A stretch of 8,442 nt of DNA from Pseudobdellovibrionaceae bacterium (GTDB lineage: Bacteria; Bdellovibrionota; Bdellovibrionia; Bdellovibrionales; JAMPXM01), in contig CAJYOV010000217.1 in assembly GCA_913776405.1 (NCBI GenBank), positions 1 through 8,442 on the forward strand, written 5' to 3'. Position 1 is the stretch's first letter, and every line of letters starts with the position of its first letter. Under the pieces are notes generated by a model. It was not told the origin of the DNA. It was given only the letters and a program-made list of their open reading frames with translations, and did not search any database. Shown one piece after another: positions 6,790 through 8,442 of the stretch. The translations under genes and the position numbers were made by a program.

Positions 6790-6804
6790 TCCCTGAATTA
6801 CTTC
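6783..6804. terminator. Palindrome spanning both convergent stop codons (possible bidirectional terminator)
   Basis: GAAGTAAT (6783-6790) and ATTACTTC (6797-6804) form a perfect 8-bp stem with a 6-nt loop. The TAA of the small exported protein (6787-6789) and the TAA of the thioesterase on the other strand (6800-6798) lie in opposite arms and would pair with each other. The symmetric position between two converging genes only 8 bp apart suggests termination in both directions. However, the stem is AT-rich and neither side has a clear U-tract. Confidence 0.4.
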
Positions 6805-7304
6805 TTCGGATTCAATTCTTCACGAAGCGCCAAACGATGTTGGCGGCGGATCTCGGCGGCTTTGTAGCGTCGTTTTTCCTCTTCGGTTTCGGGGATCACT
6901 TGTGGGATTTCGACGGGTTTATTCGAATCGTCGAGTGCAACAAATGTCAGGTAAGCGCTTGATGTGTGATGCTTCTCGCCCGTGATTGGATTTTCGGCGT
7001 CAACGCGAACACCGACTTCCATGGATGTGCGGCCGGTGTAATTGACGGACGCTTTCAGATTCACGACCCAGCCACGCAAAACAGGCGCGATGAATTGAAG
7101 CGCATCGACACTTGCCGTGACGACCGGCCTACGAGCGTGGCGTTGCCCCGCGATCGCGGCGCAGATATCGATCCAGGCCATGACCTGACCACCAAAGACG
7201 TTATGAAACGAGTTCGTGTGTTGCGGCAAAACCATTTCGGTCATTGTCACTTGGCTTGCGCGAACGGGCTGCGATTTCGGAACGTGATTCGGTGGCGTGT
7301 TCAT
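6798..7304 (-). CDS. Acyl-CoA thioesterase, hotdog fold (ACOT/YciA type)
   Basis: From the ATG at 7304-7302 the product has 168 residues. It hydrolyses acyl-CoA to free acid and CoA in the cytoplasm; chain-length preference cannot be read from sequence. Residues 22-46 (TEMVLPQHTNSFHNVFGGQVMAWID) show the usual first strand and hot-dog helix, with the conserved Asn/His region before FGG and the Asp of the WID segment. VVTASVDALQFIAPV and GRTSMEVGVRVDAENPITGE are also typical family segments, as is TFVALD. The C-terminus is a highly charged helix (PETEEEKRRYKAAEIRRQHR), as in many ACOT-type enzymes. The frame is open upstream to a TTG at 7340, but the ATG gives the family's usual N-terminus. 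The Shine-Dalgarno site is weak. Divergent from the BenE-type transporter gene. Confidence 0.9.
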   Translation of the reverse strand: MNTPPNHVPKSQPVRASQVTMTEMVLPQHTNSFHNVFGGQVMAWIDICAAIAGQRHARRPVVTASVDALQFIAPVLRGWVVNLKASVNYTGRTSMEVGVRVDAENPITGEKHHTSSAYLTFVALDDSNKPVEIPQVIPETEEEKRRYKAAEIRRQHRLALREELNPKK

Positions 7305-7361
7305 GACATAAGTATTTCGTCGCACGCGCGATAAAATCAATCATTGGGACTGGAAGCCGAC
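7305..7361. promoter_or_regulatory. Short divergent promoter region between the thioesterase and benE-like genes
   Basis: Only 57 bp separate the two start codons, so the promoters must overlap each other or extend into the coding regions. A TAAAAT at 7332-7337 is a possible plus-strand -10 for the transporter, but no -35 lies at correct spacing. On the minus strand TTGATT followed by TACTTA is spaced too widely (about 20 bp) to be convincing. No palindromic operator seen. Confidence 0.3.
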
Positions 7362-8442
7362 ATGTATCATCAAATTCGTCGCGACTTTTCACTTCAAGCG
7401 ACCGTCGCCGGGCTCGTTGTAGTTCTCGTTGGCCTCACGAGTGGCGCCGCGCTCATCTTCCAAGCGGCCAAGGGCTATGGCCTCACGGCAGAAAGTACGA
7501 GTTCGTGGCTCGGCGCGATCTGTCTTGCCATAGCGCTCACGACTTTACCGCTTACACTTTTCTACCGCTCACCCGTTGTCACGGCCTGGTCAACAGCCGG
7601 GACAGCGCTTGTGGCCGCTGGTGCTGCCGACTACTCGCTTCACGAATCGATCGGCGCGTTTTTCATCACAGGTGCCTTGATTCTGTTAAGTGGACTCACC
7701 GGTTGGTTCGAAAAGGTCATGAGTCGGATCCCCGTCTCGATGGCCGCAGCTTTGCTCGCGGGCGTGCTTCTTCATTTTAGTTTGGACTCGTTCTCTGCTG
7801 CTATAGATCAACCTCTACTGATTGGGGCAATGTTTTTAGCATACCTTTTGGCAAAACGGTATTCGCCACGTTACACGATGCTTTTTGTGCTAGTGGTCGG
7901 CATGGCGACAGCAGCTGCGATGGGTCTTCTGAAATTTGGCGAGATCCATTTCGCGTGGACACGTTTCGTGTTCACAAAGCCTGAATTTTCATTCAGAGCG
8001 ACACTCGGTCTCGCGTTTCCCCTCTTTATCGTGACCATGGTTTCTCAAAATCTCACCGGCATTTCAGTGATGAGATCAAATGGCTATAAAACGCCTCTTT
8101 CGCCGCTTCTGACTTGGACCGGTTTTGTGAATCTCATCGTCAGTTTTTTCGGCGGCTTCGCCGTTTGTCTTGCCGCCATTACCGCAGCCATCGGACTTGG
8201 CCCCGAAGCACATCCAGATCCGAACAAGCGCTACATCGCAGCCCTTGTTTCCGGTTCTACGTACTTGATCGTTGGCCTCATCTGCGGAACTGTGACTTCG
8301 ATCTTGGCGGCATTCCCCGCTTCTTTGATCATGGGTATCGTCGGCATCGCACTCCTGACGACGATCGCGAACAGCCTGCACACAGCTTTGAACGATTCTG
8401 AAAACAAAGAGGCCGCGTTCATCACCTTCATAGTGACCGCAT
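7362..8442 (+). CDS. benE: BenE-type benzoate/H+ symporter, N-terminal part (C-terminus outside window)
   Basis: The frame opens at the ATG at 7362 and runs 360 codons to the window end without a stop. GGAAG at 7352-7356, five bases upstream, supports the start. The product is an inner-membrane protein with about ten hydrophobic helices in the visible part. Family landmarks are TAWSTAGTAL at 74-83, FIVTMVSQNLTGISVMRSNGY (from about 222, N230 in the half-helix), FGGFAVCLAAITAAIGLGPEAHPDP (GPEAHPDP at 280-287) and the later AxIxGxALL/NSL helices. These match the benzoate transporter BenE/YdcO family, proton-coupled carriers with the same inverted-repeat fold as uracil and sulfate carriers. Benzoate is the family's named substrate, but many members are untested, and no benzoate-degradation gene is visible here. 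The usual TAWSTPG has Ala in place of Pro (A79). Confidence 0.88.
   Translation, partial: MYHQIRRDFSLQATVAGLVVVLVGLTSGAALIFQAAKGYGLTAESTSSWLGAICLAIALTTLPLTLFYRSPVVTAWSTAGTALVAAGAADYSLHESIGAFFITGALILLSGLTGWFEKVMSRIPVSMAAALLAGVLLHFSLDSFSAAIDQPLLIGAMFLAYLLAKRYSPRYTMLFVLVVGMATAAAMGLLKFGEIHFAWTRFVFTKPEFSFRATLGLAFPLFIVTMVSQNLTGISVMRSNGYKTPLSPLLTWTGFVNLIVSFFGGFAVCLAAITAAIGLGPEAHPDPNKRYIAALVSGSTYLIVGLICGTVTSILAAFPASLIMGIVGIALLTTIANSLHTALNDSENKEAAFITFIVTA

Noticed and set aside
7305..7340. Upstream TTG start (7340) for the thioesterase, adding 12 residues
   Set aside because: The extra residues (MILSRVRRNTYV) do not look like the family N-terminus, no ribosome binding site precedes TTG, and the ATG at 7304 gives the usual length.
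8076..8431. Open frames on both strands within the BenE-type gene
   Set aside because: The benE frame carries clear family motifs across the whole stretch; the alternatives are Arg/Asp/Cys-rich with no domain.

Overview
The window looks like ordinary chromosome from a Gram-negative, motile deltaproteobacterium-like organism, most likely a relative of Bdellovibrio (Bdellovibrionota). The reasons are a chemoreceptor whose signalling tip reads [27 protein letters not shown], a variant I associate with Bdellovibrio receptors, plus many exported proteins with AxA-type signal peptides, two outer-membrane barrel proteins and moderate GC. The assignment is by recognition, not by a search. I see no rRNA, tRNA, insertion sequence, CRISPR array, phage or integration signature.

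Layout from left to right. 1-613 (minus) is the N-terminal 204 codons of an exported 'transporter' / phenol-MetA-degradation-like outer-membrane protein whose end lies outside the window. A 155-bp divergent promoter region follows. 769-2322 (plus) is a transmembrane methyl-accepting chemotaxis protein with no visible HAMP domain. 2319-3188 (minus) is an unrecognised exported beta-barrel-like protein that converges on the chemoreceptor and overlaps it by 4 bp. A 328-bp divergent non-coding region (3189-3516) carries a 15-bp tandem duplication and several possible RNA stems. 3517-4830 (plus) is hflX, the ribosome-splitting GTPase. 4886-6328 (plus) is a secreted HExxH zinc peptidase of M48-like type, followed with a 1-nt stop/start overlap by 6328-6789, a small secreted four-cysteine protein of unknown function. 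6798-7304 (minus) is a hotdog acyl-CoA thioesterase. 7362-8442 (plus) is the first 360 codons of a BenE-type benzoate/H+ symporter that runs off the end.

How the genes may work together. The three plus-strand genes hflX, peptidase and small protein may be co-transcribed, but a 38-nt hairpin between hflX and the peptidase could separate them. The peptidase and the small cysteine protein look translationally coupled, and both should be in the envelope or outside the cell. They are the most interesting pair here: a cysteine-rich exported protease with a dedicated cysteine-containing partner. The thioesterase and the BenE gene are divergent with only 57 bp between their start codons. Transport of an aromatic acid and acyl-CoA hydrolysis could be metabolically related, but this is weak inference. 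The other genes look like independent single-gene units.
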